A program made the translations under genes and the position numbers. 64,000 nt of DNA from the NCBI GenBank assembly GCA_034509735.1, contig JACGWO010000004.1:10769395-10833394 (forward strand). The letters run 5' to 3'. This document shows, in pieces, positions 37,660 through 50,376 of this stretch (position 1 is the stretch's first letter; the number at the start of each line of letters is the position of its first letter). The notes under the pieces are model-generated. The model was not told where the DNA came from. It did not search any database and saw nothing but the letters and a program-made list of their open reading frames with translations. Origin of the DNA: Sesamum alatum (taxonomy: Eukaryota > Streptophyta > Magnoliopsida > Lamiales > Pedaliaceae).

Positions 37660-38126
37660 TTTATTTTCAGCATTAGAAGGCCAAAGAGACATCATAGTAG
37701 TCAAAGGGGTCATTCTTGTTTTTCTAAGTCTTGTTAAGGTGGTCAAAAGTGTCACTTTAATGCTCCTAAAAGTCCCAAGGTTAGAATTAACTCTTGAGAC
37801 CCTTGGGCATCCATTTGAAGCCTATAAAAGGCCATGGTTATTATTTGTAAAAATCAGACTTTGAATTAATACAAACTTCTTCTTGTGAGGTTGAATTCTC
37901 TTTGTAGAGTTTCAATTGTTTAGAACTTATCAAGATACTTGAGCAATATCTTGTGGCCTTCACCATACCAAGGTTCTTGGCTGCCCATATAGCCAACGGG
38001 TCAAGGTGCTCTCAAGCTCCAGGTACGATCAAACTAGATCATCGATCTGGGATATCCGCTGCCTATTTCTATACGTTTGGTTCTTGGATCCCTATATCCA
38101 ATGGGTCTCACGTCCTATCCGTATCA
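37351..38126 (+). repeat. 3' LTR of element B
   Basis: Begins TGATGGGGAC and ends CCGTATCA, followed by the duplication GCAAA. Its first 309 bases lie within the pol tail. A TATA box matching the 5' LTR is at 37821-37831. Confidence 0.93.
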
Positions 38127-41100
38127 GCAAAGACACAAAGCTGAGTCCATGGCGGAAACGAGTGTTCTAGATGTAGTACTAGTGCAATTTTATGTTGAAT
38201 AAGATAGAGTCCTAGTCGATAATCGAAGAGTGGCTTTAATATGGATATTAGAATCGATACAAATATATTTATAGCCAGTAATGAGTCATCTATCAGTCAA
38301 TGATAAGGACTGAAAACACAAGGTGTTTGCTACGATTGTGTTGAGTATTAGGCATGTATCCGGACATACGATTGAATACGAAGGTTGACCAAGCCTCGAT
38401 ATGACGAAGATAAAGGGAATTTAGTGTGTGAATTCGTTTAAAGGAGTTTGTCGTTGCGCACAGGTACATAGCTGAGTCCATGGCTCAAACGAGTGTTCTA
38501 GATGTAGTACTAGTGCAATTTTATGTTGAATAAGATCACCTAGTCGTATAATAGAAGAGTGACTTTAATATTGATTATTAGAGTCGATACAAATATATTT
38601 ATAGCCAGTAATGAGTTATCTATCAGTCAATGATAAGGACTGAAAACACAAGGTGTTTGCTACGATTGTGCTGAGTATTAGGCATGTATCCGGACATACG
38701 ATTGATTACGAAGGTTGACCAAGCCCTCGATATGACAAAGATAAAAGGGAATTAGTGTGTAAATTCGTTTAAAAGAGTTTGTCGTTGCGCACAGGTACAT
38801 ATCTGAGTCCATTGCTCAAACGAGTGTTCTAGAATTAGTACTAGTGCAATTTTCTGTTGCATAAGATGGAGTTCTAGTCGTATAATCGATGAGTGGCTTT
38901 AATATTGATTATTAGAGTGAATACGAATACATTTATAGCCAGAAATGAGTCACCTAGCAGTCAATGATAAGGACTGAAAGCACAAGGTGTTTCCTACGAT
39001 TGTGGTGAGTATTAGGCATGTATCGAGATGTACGATTGATTACGAAGGTTGACCAAGCCCCCAATATGGCAAAGATAAAAGGGAATTAGTGTCTAAATTT
39101 GTTTAAAGGAGTTTGTCGTTGTGCAAAAGTACAAAGTTGAGTCCATTGCTCAAACGAGTGTTCTAAATGTAGTACTAGTGCAGTTTAATGTTGAATAAGA
39201 TGGAGTCCTAGTAGTATAATCGAAGAGTGGCTTTAATATTGATTATTAGAGTCAATAAGAATATATTTATAGCCATAAATGAGTCATCTATCAGTCAATG
39301 ATATGGACTGAAAACACAAGGTGTTTCCTACGATTATGTTGAGTATTATGCATGTATCCGGACATACGATTGATTACGAAAGGTTTGACCAAGCCCACAT
39401 ATGGCAATGATAAAAGGAATATAGTGTCTAAATTCGTTTAAAGGAGTTTGTCGTTGCGCAAAAGTACAAAGCTGAGTCCATGGCTCAAACGATTGTTCTA
39501 GATGTAGCCACTAGTGCAGTTTAATGTTGAATAAGATGGAGTCCTACTCGTATAATCGAAGAGTGTCTTTAATATTGATTATTAGAGTCGACACGAATAT
39601 ATTTATAGCCATAAATGAGTCATAGATCAGTCAATGATAAGAACTGAAAACACAAGGTGTTTCCTACGATTGTGTTGAGTATTAGGCATGTATTCGGACG
39701 TATGATTGATTAGGAAGGTTGACCAAGCCCTCGATATGGCAAAGATAAAAGGGAATTAGTGTCTAAATTCGTTTAAAGGAGTTTGTCGTTGTGCAAAAAG
39801 TACAAAGCTGAGTCCATGGCTTAAATGAGTGTTCTAGATGTTGTACTAGTGCAGTTTAATGTTGAATAAGATGGAGTCCTAGTAGTATAATTGAAGAGTG
39901 GCTTTAATATTGATTATTAGAGTCGATAAGAATATATTTATAGCCATAAATGAGTCATCTATCAGTCAATGATATGGACTGAAAACACAAGGTGTTTCCT
40001 ACGATTGTGTTGAGTATTAGGTATGTATCCGGACATACGATTGATTATGAAGGTTGACCAAAGCCTCAATATGGCAAAGATAAAAGGGAATTAGTGTCTG
40101 AATTCGTTAAAGGAGTTTGTCGTTGCGCAAAGGTACAAAGCTGAGTCCATGGCTGAAACGAGTTTATAGATGTAGTACTAGTGCAATTTTATGTTGAATA
40201 AGATAGAGTCCTAGTCGTATAATCGAAGAGTGCCTTTAATATTGATTATTAGAGTCGATACAAATATATTTATAGCCAGTAATGAGTCATCTATCAGTCA
40301 ATGATAAGGATTGAAAAACAAGGTGTTTGCTACGATTGTGTTGAGTATTTGGCATGTATCCGGACATACGATTGATTACGAAGGCTGACCAAGCCCTCGA
40401 TATGACAGAGATAAAAGGGTATTAGTGTGTAAATTCGTTTAAAGGAGTTTGTCGTTGCGCACAGGTACATAGCAGAGTCCATGCCTCAAACAAGTGTTCT
40501 AGATGAAGTTACTAGTCCAATTTTATGTTGAACAAGATGGAGTCCTAGTCGTACAATCGAAAAGTAGCTTTAACATTGATTATTGGAGTCGATACAAATA
40601 TATTTATAGGCATAAATGAGTCATCTATAAGTCAATGATAAGGACTAAAAACACAAGGTGTTTCCTACGATTATGTTGAGTATTGGGCATGTATCCAGAC
40701 GTATAAATGATTTTGAAGGCAATGATAAAAGGGAAATAGTGTCTAAATTCGTTTAAAGGAGTTTGTTGTTGCGCAAAAGTACAAAGCTGAGTCCATGGCT
40801 CAAACGAGTGTTCTAGATGTAGTACTAGTGAAGTTTAATGTTGAATAAGATGGAGTCCTAATCGTATAATCAAAGACTGGCTGTAATATTGATTATTAGA
40901 GTCGATACGAATATATTTATGACCATAAATGAATCATATATATCAGTCAATGATAAGAACTGAAAACACAAAGTGTTTCCTACGATTCTGTTGATGATTA
41001 GGCATGTATCCGAACGTACTATTGATTAGGAAGGTTGACCAAGCCCTCGATATGGCAAAGATAAAAGGGAATTAGTGTATAAATTCGTTCGAAGAAGTTT

Positions 41101-44100
41101 TGTCGTTGCGTAAAGGTACAAAGTTGTGTCCATGGCTCAAACGAGTGTTCTAGATGTAGTAATAGTGCATTTTATGTTGAATAAGATAGAGTCCTAGTCA
41201 TATAATCGAAAAGTGGTATTAATATTGATTATTAGAGTTGATACGAATATATTTATAACCAGAAATGAGTCATCTATCAGTCAATGATAAGGACTAAGAA
41301 CACAAGGTGTTTCCTCCGATTGTATTGAGTATTAGGCATGTATCAGGACACACAATTGATTACGAAGGTTGACCAAGCCCTCGATATGGCAAAAGATAAA
41401 AGGGAATTAGTGTCTAAATTCGTTTAAAGGAGTTTGTCGTTGCGCAAACATACAAGGCTGAGTAATGAGTCATCTATCAGTCCTAGTGCATTTTTATGTT
41501 GAATAAGATGGAGTCCTAGTTGTATAATCGAAGAGTGGCTTTAATATTGATTATTAGAGTCGATACGAATATATTTATTGCCAGTAATGAGTCATCTATC
41601 CGTCAATGATAAGGGTTGGGAACACAAGGTGTTTTCTACGATTGTGTTGAGTATTAGGCATGTATCCGGACGTATGATTGATTACGAAGGTTGACCAAGC
41701 CCACGATATGGCAAAGATAAAAGGGAATTAGTGTCTAATTCGTCTAAAGGAGTTTGTCGTTGCGCAAACATACAAAGCTGAGTCTATGGCTCAAAAGAGT
41801 GTTCAAGACGTAGTCCTAGTGCATTTTTATGTTGAATAAGATGCAGTCCTAGTGGTATAATCGAAGAGTGGCTTTAATATTGATTATTAGTGTCGATACG
41901 AATACATTTATAGCTAGAAATGAGTCATTTATCAGTTAATAATAAGGACTGAAAAACACAAGGTGTAAATTCAATATGACAAAGATAAAAGGGAATTAGT
42001 GTGTAAATTCGTTTAAAGGAGTTTTGTCATTGCGCACAGGTACATAGTTGAGTCCAAGGCTCAAACGAGTGTTCTAGATGTAGTATTAGTTCAATTTTAT
42101 GTTGAATAAGATGGAGTTCTAGTCGTATAATCGATGAGTGGCTTTAATATTGATTATTAGAGTGCATACGAACACATTTATAGCCAGAAATGAGTCACCT
42201 ATGATAAGGACTGAAAGCACAAGGTGTTTCCTACGATTGTGGTGAGTATTAGGCATGTATCCAGACGTACGATTGATTACGAAGGTTGACCAAGCACTCG
42301 ATATGGCAAAGATAAAAGGAATTAGTGTCTAAATTCGTTTTAAAGGAGTTTGTGGTTGTGCAAAAGTACAAAGTTGAGTCCATGGCTCAAACGAGTGTTC
42401 TAGATGTAGTACTAGTCCAATTTTATGTTGAACAAGATGGAGTCCTAGTCGTACAATCGAAGAGTGGCTTTAATATTGATTATTGGAGTCGACACAAATA
42501 TATTTATAGCCAGAAATGAGTCATCTATAAGTCAATGATAAGGACTGAAAACACAAGGTGTTTCCTACGATTATGTTGAGTATTAGGCATGTATCCGGAC
42601 GTACGATTGATTAGGAAGGTTGACCAAGCCCTCGATATGGCAAGGATAAAAGGGAATTTAGTGTATAAATTCGTTCGAAGAAGTTTTTCGTTGCGTAAAG
42701 GTACAAAGTTGAGTCCATGCCTCAAACGAGTGTTCTAGATATAGTACTAGTGCAATTTTATGTTGAATAAGACGGAGTACTAGTCATATAATCGAAGAGT
42801 GGCTTTAATATTGATTATTAGAGTAGATACGAGTTATTTATGGCCAGTAATGAGTAATCTATCAGTCAATGATAAGGAATGAAAACACAAGGTGTTTGCT
42901 ACAATTGTGTTGAGTATTAGGCATGTATCCGGACATACGATTGATTACGAAGGCTGACCAAGCCCTCGATATGACAAAGATAAAAGGGAATTAGTGTGTA
43001 AATTCGTTTAAAGGAGTTTGTCGTTGCGCACAGGTACATAGCCGAGTGCACGGCTCAAATGAGTGTTCTAGATGTAGTACTAGTCCAATTTTTATGTTGA
43101 ACAAGATGGAGTCCTAGTCGTATAATCGAAAGAGTCGCTTTAATATTGATTATTAGAGTCATTACCAATATATTTTATAGCCAGAAATGAGTCATCTATC
43201 AGTCAATTATGAGGACTGAAAACATAAGGTGTTTCCTACTATTGTATTGAGTATTAGGCATGTATCCGGATGTACGATTGATTTACAAAGGTTGACCAAG
43301 CCCGAGACATAGATAAAAGGGAATTATGTCTAAACTCGACTAAAGGAGTTTGACGTTGCGCACAGGTACAAAGCTGAGTCGATGGCTCAAACGAGTGTTC
43401 TAGATGTAGTACTAGCGCAATTTTATGTTGAGTAAGATGGAGTCCTAGTCGTATAATGGAAGAGTGGCTTTAATATGATTATTAGAGTCCATACGAATAT
43501 ATTTATAGCCAGAATTGAGTGATCTATCAGTCAATGATAAGGACTAAAAACACAAGGTGTTTTCTACAGTTGTGTTGAGTATTGGGCATCTATCCGAACG
43601 TAAAATCGATTACGCAGATTGACCAAGCCCTCGACAAGGAAAAGAGAAACAGGAATTAGTGTCTACATTCGTTTAAAGGAGTTTGTCATTGCGCAAAAGG
43701 TACAAAGTTTGAGTCAATGGCTCAAACGAGTGTTCTAGATGTAGTATTAGTGCAATTTTATGTTGAATAAGATAGAGTCCTAGCCATATAATCGAAGAGT
43801 GGCTTTAATATTGATTATTAGAGTCGATACGAATATATTTATAGCCAAAAATGAGTTATCTATCAGGCAATGATAAGGACTGAAAACACAAGGTGTTTCC
43901 TAGGAATAATATTGAGTATTAGCCATGTATCCGGATGTACGATTTGATTACGAAGGTTGACCAAGCCTTCGATATGGCAAGGATAAAAGGGAATTGGTGT
44001 CTAAATTCATTTAAAGGAGTTTGTCGTTGCACAAAAGTACAAAGCTGAGTCCATGGCTCAACGAGTATTCTAGATGTAGTACTAAGTGCAATTTTATGTT

Positions 44101-47100
44101 GAATAAGATGGAGTCCTAGTCGTATAATCGAAGAGTGGCTTTAATATTGATTATTAGAGTCGATATGAATATATTTATACCCAGAAATGAGTCATCTATC
44201 AGGTAATAATAGGACTGAAAACACAAGGTGTTTTCCTATGATTGTGTTGAGTATTAGGCATGTTCCGACGTACGATTTGATTACGAAGGTTGCGCAAAAG
44301 GTACAAAGCTGAGTCCATGGCTCAAACGAGTGTTTTAGATGTAGTACTAGTGCGATTTTATGTTGAATAAGATAGAGTCGTAGTCATATATAATCGAAGA
44401 GTGGCTTTAATATTGATTATTAGAGCCGATACGAATAAATTTATAGCCAGAAATGAGTCATCTATCAGTAAATGATAAGGACTGAAAACATAAGGTGTTT
44501 CCTCCGACTGTGTTGAGAATTAGGCATGTTTTCCGTACATACAATTGATTATGAAGGTTGACCAAGCCCTCGATATGGCAAAGATAAAATGGAAGTAGTG
44601 TCTAAATTCTTTTAAATGAGTTTGTCATTGGGCAAAGGTACAAAAGCTGAGTCATGGCTCAAAAGAGTGTTCAAGATGTAGTCCTAGTGTATTTTTATGT
44701 TGAATAAGATGCAGTACTAGTCGTATAATCCAAGAGTGGCTTTAATAATTATTATTAGAGTCGATACGAAATATATTTATACGCAGTAGTGAGTCATCTA
44801 TCAGTCAATGATAAGGACTGAAAACACAAGGTGTTTACCTACGATTGTGTTGAGTATAGGGCAAGTATCCGGACGTACGATTGATTACGAAGTTTGACCA
44901 AGCCCACGATATGGCAAAGATAAAATGGAATTAGTGTCTAAATTTGTTTAAAGGGGTTTGTCGTTGTACAAATGTACAAAGTTGAGTCCATGGCTCAAAC
45001 GAGGGTTCTAGATGTAGTACTAGCGCAGTTTAATGTTGAATAAGATGGAGTCCTAGTTTGTATAATCGAAGAGTGGCTTTAATATTGAATATGAGAGTCG
45101 ATACGAATATTTTTATTGCCATAAATGAGTCATCTATCAGTCAATGATAAGGACGGAAAGCACAAGGTTTTTCCTATGATTTCGTTGAGTATTTGGCATG
45201 TATCCCGACGTACGATTGATTACGAAGGGTGACCAAGCCCACGATATGGCAAAGATATAAGGGAATTAGTGTTTAAATTCATTGAAAGAAGTTTGTCGTT
45301 GCGCAAAGGTACAAAGCTGAGTCCATGCCTCAAACGAGTGTTCTAGATGTAGTACTAGTGCAATTTTATGTTCAATAAGATGGAGTCCTAGTCGTATAAT
45401 CGAAGAGTCCTTTTAATATTAATTATTAGAGTCGATACGAATATATTTATAGCCAGAAATGAGTCATCTATCAGTCAATGAATAAGGACTGAACACCACA
45501 AGGTGTTTCCTACGATTGTGTTGAGTATTAGGCATGTATCCGGATGTACGATTGCTTATGAAGGTTCTCCATGCCCTCAATATGGCAAAGATAAAAGTGG
45601 ACTAGTGTCTAAATTCGTTTGAAGGAGTTGGTCGTTGCGCAAAGGTACAAAGCTGAGTCCATGGCTCAAAAGAGTGTTCTAGATGTGGTCCTATTGCACT
45701 TTTATGTTGAATAAGATGGAGTCCTAGTCGTATAATCGAAGAGTGGCTTTAATATTGATTATTATAGTCAATACGAATATATTTATAGCCAGAAATGAGT
45801 CGTCTATCAATCAATGATAAGGCTTGAAAACACAAGGTGTTTCTTACGATTATGTTGAGTATTAGGCATGTATCCAGATGTAAGATTGATTACGAAGGTC
45901 GACCAAGCCCTCGATATGTCAAAGATAAAAGGGAATTAGTGTCTAAATTGGTTTAAAGGAATTTGTCGTTGTGCAAAGGTAGAAAGCTGTGTCCATGGCT
46001 CAAACGAGTTTTTAGATGTAGTACCAAAGCAATTTTATGTTGAATAAGATGGAGTCCTAGTCGTATAATCGAAGAGTGGCTTTCATATTGAATATTAGAG
46101 TCGATAGGAATATATTTATAGCCAGAAATGAGTCATCTATCAGTCAGTGATAAGGACTGAAAACACAAGGTATTTCCTACGATTGTGTTGAGTATTAGGC
46201 ATTTATCCGGACGTACGATTGATTACGAAGGTTGACCAAGCACTCGATATGGCAAAGATAAAAGGGAATTCGTGTCTAAATTCGTTTAAAGGATTTTGTG
46301 GTTGTGCAAAAGTACAAAGCTGAGTCCATGGCTCAAACGAGTGTTCTAGATGTAGCACTAGTCCAATTTTATGTTGAACAAGATGGAGTCCTAGTCGTAC
46401 AATCGAAGAGTGGCTTTAATATTGATTATTGGAGTCGACACAAATATATTTATAGCCAGAAATGAGTCATCTATCAGTCAATGATAAGAACTGAAAACAC
46501 AAGGTGGTTCTTATGATTGTGTTGAGTATATTAGGCATGTATCGATGGGTGGCTTTAATGTTGTTTCTTAGAGTCGATATGAATATATTTATAGCCAAAA
46601 ATGAGTCATCTATCAGTCAATGATAAGGACTGAGAACACAAGGTGTTTGCTATGATTGTGTTGAGTATTAGGCATGTATCCGGACGTACGATTGATTACA
46701 AAGGTTGACCAAGCCCTCGATATGGCCAAGATAAAAGGGAATTAGTGTCTAAATTTGTTTAAAGGATTTTGTTGTTGCGCAAAGGTACAAAGCTGAGTCC
46801 ATGGCTCAAAACGAGTGTTCTAGATGTAGTACTAGTGCAGTTTTATGTTGAATATGATGGAGTCCTAGTCATATAATCGAAGAGTGGCTATAATATTGAT
46901 TATTAGAGTCGATACGAATACATTTATAGCCAGAAATGAGTCATCTATCAGTGAATGACAATGACTAAAAACACAAGGTGTTTCATACGATTGGCTTGAG
47001 TATTAGGCATGTATCCGGACGTACGATTGATTAGAAAGGTTGACCTAGCCCTCGATATGGAAAAGATAAAAGGGAATTAGTGTCTAAACTCGTTTAAATG

Positions 47101-47440
47101 AGTTTTTGTATTGCACAAAGGTACAAAGGTGAGTACATGGCTCAAACGAGTGTTCTAGATGTAGTACTAGTGCAATTTTTTGTTGAATAAGATGGAGTTA
47201 TTCGTATAATCGAAGAGTGGCTTTAATATTGATTATTAGAGTCCATACGAATATATTTGTAGCCAGAAATGCGTCATCTATCAGTCAATGATAAGGACTG
47301 AAAACACATGGTGTTTCCTACGATTGTGTTGAGTATTAGGAATATCCTCGGACGTACGATTGTTTACGAAGGTTGACCAAACCCTTGATATGGCAAAGAT
47401 AAATGGGAAATAGTGTCTAAATTCGTTTAAAGGAGTTTGT
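38127..47440 (-). repeat. Satellite array, reverse block 4 (~28 copies), diverged
   Basis: About 335-bp monomers in the reverse orientation, mostly subfamily II. Substitutions and small indels are spread evenly, and several monomers are shortened: near 40715, 41960, 44295 (GGTTG joined to CGCAAAAGG) and 46542 (GTATC joined to GATGGGTGGC). One has an out-of-place patch at 41467-41487. No gene or RNA is seen. The block starts with the right-hand target duplication of element B and ends with the left-hand one of the LINE at 47441. Confidence 0.95.
47426..47440. repeat. Target-site duplication of LINE at 47441-50376 (left)
   Basis: TTTAAAGGAGTTTGT is repeated at 50377-50391. Uninterrupted monomers have it once, followed by CGTTGCGC, as seen after the right copy. 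Fifteen bases is a normal L1-type duplication. Confidence 0.93.
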
Positions 47441-47782
47441 TATTTTTTATTTTATTTTAGGTAAAGGTAAATTGCATAAATATAGAGAAAGTTACATCAG
47501 TGACGTAGGCTGTGCGCCCAGTCCTCAAAAGAACGAAGGCCCAGGAAGGCAACATCAATCTACCAAACCTGGGCACAAAACAACAACAAGCCAGCTCCGA
47601 CGAGGAGCACAAAGCAACAAGGCAGACATGACACAAAAAATACATCAATAGGACAAAAACAGACTCGACTACAAGCTGGCCCAAAATCAACAAAGGCAAC
47701 ATAACAAACACTGCAACAAGCCAGTCGAAGCGAACTGATCAATCCAACAAAAAGCCCCGCATATTCCAAGTGGCAGGTCAAG

Positions 47783-50360
47783 TCATTTATAACCATGAGG
47801 CGGGCTACGTCTATTAGGGCCCGAGGGGGTGAAATCAGCTTCAAGGGACACCTCATTGAGAGCTTCAAAAGGATTGTGAGTGGGGATGCTCTCAATATTC
47901 TCCAAAGGGGGAGGAGGATGATCATCAACAACTGCTCCTTCCAAAGGAGATGGGGGGGCCGGAATTGAGTGGACAGGAGCATTCCCTGAAGTTGTGGCCC
48001 GGTGATTCGGAGGTTTGGGGACATAGGAAGCAACCGGGTGTTTCTGATGTGCCTGCTTCAGAGTAGAGCTGGCCGGAGCATGCTCGGTAGTTGTGGTCCG
48101 AGGAGGGGCTGATTTTGGAATGTAGATAGCGGCCGATTGTTTTGGCGGCTTTTCCAAGGTAGGGCAAGTCTTGGCCCGAATGGCCAAGGGAGCAACAAGT
48201 TCGGCACTTAGGTGGGACCCATTCATATTCGACGTCAATGCGGCATGGTGACTCCGATCCGTCCTCTGAAGGAATCATGATGATAATGTGCTTGGGGAGA
48301 GTGGAGGAGTAATCAAGCATAATGCATACACGAGCAAAGTCCAGTCTCGTGCATGCCTTTGTGATAGCATCGCTGAATAGTGGCTTGCCAATACCGCTAG
48401 CAATGGTACTCAAACCCTCATCCGTCCAGAGATCAACAGGAAGGTGCCAAAGGCGGATCCAAATAGAAACTTCAGTGTGGCTTTGTTTTCGTAAGACCAT
48501 TCCGGGTTCCCATCTTTGAAGAACAATGGGTTGTCCTTGGAAGAGCCAAGGACCGCTCTCAATAATCCCATCCATAGCCGAAGCATTTTCAAAAGTGAAG
48601 AAGAAGAAACCATTGATAGTGGCTGTCACTTCTTTGATATCGGGCCAATTCGCGTGAACAAAGTCCGGAAGGGAAAGAAAGGTGGTTTGCGACAAGGAGG
48701 TATCCAACCGCCCAAGATTCCACCGCTTAGAACCATTTTTTTATCATGTCAAGAGAGGATCGAACAATAACTTCTCCGTTTTGGAATTCCGGGGGAACAA
48801 ACCGCAAGGACTTCTTTTTCGATTGCTCGCAAGAGGCAGCAAAGGCGTCATGATGAGAGTTCAGCCCCAAAGACAAATTCGGGACACTCGGAAAATTCAA
48901 TTTAGAAGATGAATTAAGCAAGGATGTAGCAACCGTATCAATATCTTTAGACGGGTCAATACGCAAGTCCGGAGCAACCGGAGAACCAGCAATAACAACC
49001 GGGGCAATCGGGGCATTTGAATCAGCCGAATTGATTAACAAGCCCGAAGCAACTGGAGTAATCATGTTAAAAGGGCCATCAACCAAAGTCGGAGAATCAG
49101 CCATATTAATCGAATTGTTAACCAAGACCGGAGCAACCGGAGAATTCACATCAGCCATAATGATAGAGGAATCTTCTACGTTGAGAGGGTGAATAGTTTC
49201 ATTGGGGCGTGACAAAGAGCAAGGCATGAATTCATCACCTTCAGCAACAAAGGCTTCTTTTCCAGCCGTTATGAGATTGCTAGGGCGTCCTGTAAGCACA
49301 TCTTTGTAAGAAGATCCATGAGTGAGTGGAGAAGAAGGCCATGGAAGCAATAGTGGGCTCGAAGAGACTCTATTCGTCGGCGCAACCAAGTTTTGAGAAA
49401 CCGACAGAAATGGGGCTTTGGTGGCGAGTTCTCAGCACATGAGGGGGAAGGAAGTGGAGCTTCAACAGCCATATGAGGAGGGGAAAGGGCACCCTCTTCG
49501 TCCACACCAAGTGAAGAGACTCTATTTGCCGGTGCAACCAAGATTTGAGAAACCCGCAGAAGTGGGGATGTTGGTGGCGAGTTTTCAGCACATGAGGGGG
49601 AAGGAAATGGAGTTTCAACAGCCAAATGAGGAGGGGAAAGGTCACCCTTTTTGTCCACACCAAGTGAGGAGACTCTATTTGCCGGTGCAGCCAAGATTTG
49701 AGAAACCGGCAAAAATGGGGCTGTTGGTGGCGACTTTTCAGCACATGAGGGGGAGGGGAATGGAGCAGCAACAACCATATGAGGAGGGGAAAAGTCACCC
49801 TATTCGTCCAAACTAAGTGACTCGCCCAAAGGGCTATTTTGCAGCAGTAGAAGATGAGGAGTCGCGTGCGCCTTCGGCGGAAGATGAGGGACACAAGCAC
49901 CACCGGCGGTGGAGCAATATCCAAGAGCACAACACGTCGATCTGGACAGAGAGGAGGGCGGAACGGAGTGAGAGAGTGCTCGGATGCGGGTTTGAGCTTT
50001 GGGAGCATGGCGGTTGGATGTGGCGAATGGGAAGCAGCGTCCGCCGCCTTCAAACCGAGTGTAAAGCAGCTGGATCTCCTTCTTGGCTTGAGGGTCTCCA
50101 TTCATAGCTCGGGAGGTAAGGTTAAGAACTTTAGCCATGGAAAAATCAGATCCCAAAGGGCTCAAATCATCGACAATGGCCTCTCCCTCTCTGCTGGTGG
50201 CTGCGTCCTCCACACCAATATCACCATTGCCGTCAAGGCTGGAGGTCAAAAGACCGGCAACGATGGCTGGATTTGGAGAAGATGATGGTGTGTTGTGAGG
50301 AGAGGTAGTGTGAGAGAGGGAGGAGAGAATTTTGTCTCTTTTTCTTAGCCCATTCATCAA
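47783..50360 (-). pseudogene. LINE ORF1: DUF4283 domain plus zinc knuckle, frameshifted
   Basis: Plant L1 ORF1 proteins bind the LINE RNA. Reading begins near 50360 (MMNGLRKRDKILSSLS), shifts into another frame across a proline/serine-rich region with 51-residue repeats (49778-49269), and then into 49389-48727, with SYKDVLTGRP and LRFVPPEFQNGEVIV, the usual lead-in to DUF4283. The DUF4283 core is in 48707-47925 (GFFFFTFENASAMDGIIESG, WLFQGQPIVLQRW, VSIWIRLWHLPVDLW). A CCHC knuckle follows (VPPKCRTCCSLGHSG); its last Cys is found only after a frameshift (AKTCPTLEK). The tail ends NPFEALNEV and a stop at 47783-47785. At least four frame breaks make it a pseudogene. A host gene is unlikely because the element ends and target duplication enclose it. 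Confidence 0.85.
49375..49820 (-). repeat. 153-bp tandem repeat inside LINE ORF1 (about 3 copies)
   Basis: GTGGCGA occurs at 49421, 49574 and 49727, a constant step of 153 bases, which is 51 codons. On the minus strand each unit reads PPT(A/S)P...VSQI(L)...APANRVSSLGVD...LSPPH...PFPSPSCAENS. The length being a multiple of three means expansion kept the frame, so it probably arose while ORF1 was still coding. Confidence 0.9.
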
Positions 50361-50376
50361 TCAGAGTGGCTTTTCA

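Larger units (their letters stand above)
32016..38126 (+). mobile_element. Complete, decayed CRM-like Ty3/gypsy retrotransposon (element B)
   Basis: A 6.1-kb element with all structural parts: 5' LTR (TG...CA), initiator-Met primer-binding site, gag, pol in the order protease remnant, RT, RNase H, integrase, polypurine tract, 3' LTR, and a 5-bp target duplication GCAAA. No chromodomain is seen; the coding region runs into the 3' LTR as in element A. The two LTRs differ by many substitutions and indels (763 against 776 bp), and pol holds numerous stops and frameshifts, so the insertion is old. It lies in a satellite block and in the opposite sense to the satellite orientation used here. Confidence 0.94.
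47441..50376 (-). mobile_element. L1-type LINE, ORF1 retained, ORF2 almost wholly deleted
   Basis: The insert reads on the minus strand. Its 5' end is at 50376 and its 3' end, an A-rich tail ACCTAAAATAAAATAAAAAA-like, is at 47441. It holds a long ORF1, a few codons that look like the start of ORF2 (TWNMRGF at about 47775), and then directly a TTGTTG-rich 3' UTR with GTTGCCTTCCTGGG that matches the LINEs at 25050 and 28392. The endonuclease and RT, several kilobases in a full element, are missing. A perfect 15-bp target duplication flanks it, so it moved or was copied in this shortened form or lost its middle later. Confidence 0.9.

Noticed and set aside
47925..48707. Host zinc-knuckle or DUF4283 gene
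   Set aside because: It lies within a unit with LINE-like 3' end, target duplication and an ORF2-like start, and is frameshifted, so it is LINE ORF1.
48322..50285. Plus-strand open frames across the LINE at 47441-50376 (for example 49418-49816 and 49854-50285)
   Set aside because: They are antisense to ORF1 with its DUF4283 and zinc knuckle; the longest plus frames follow the 153-bp repeat and have no recognised domain.
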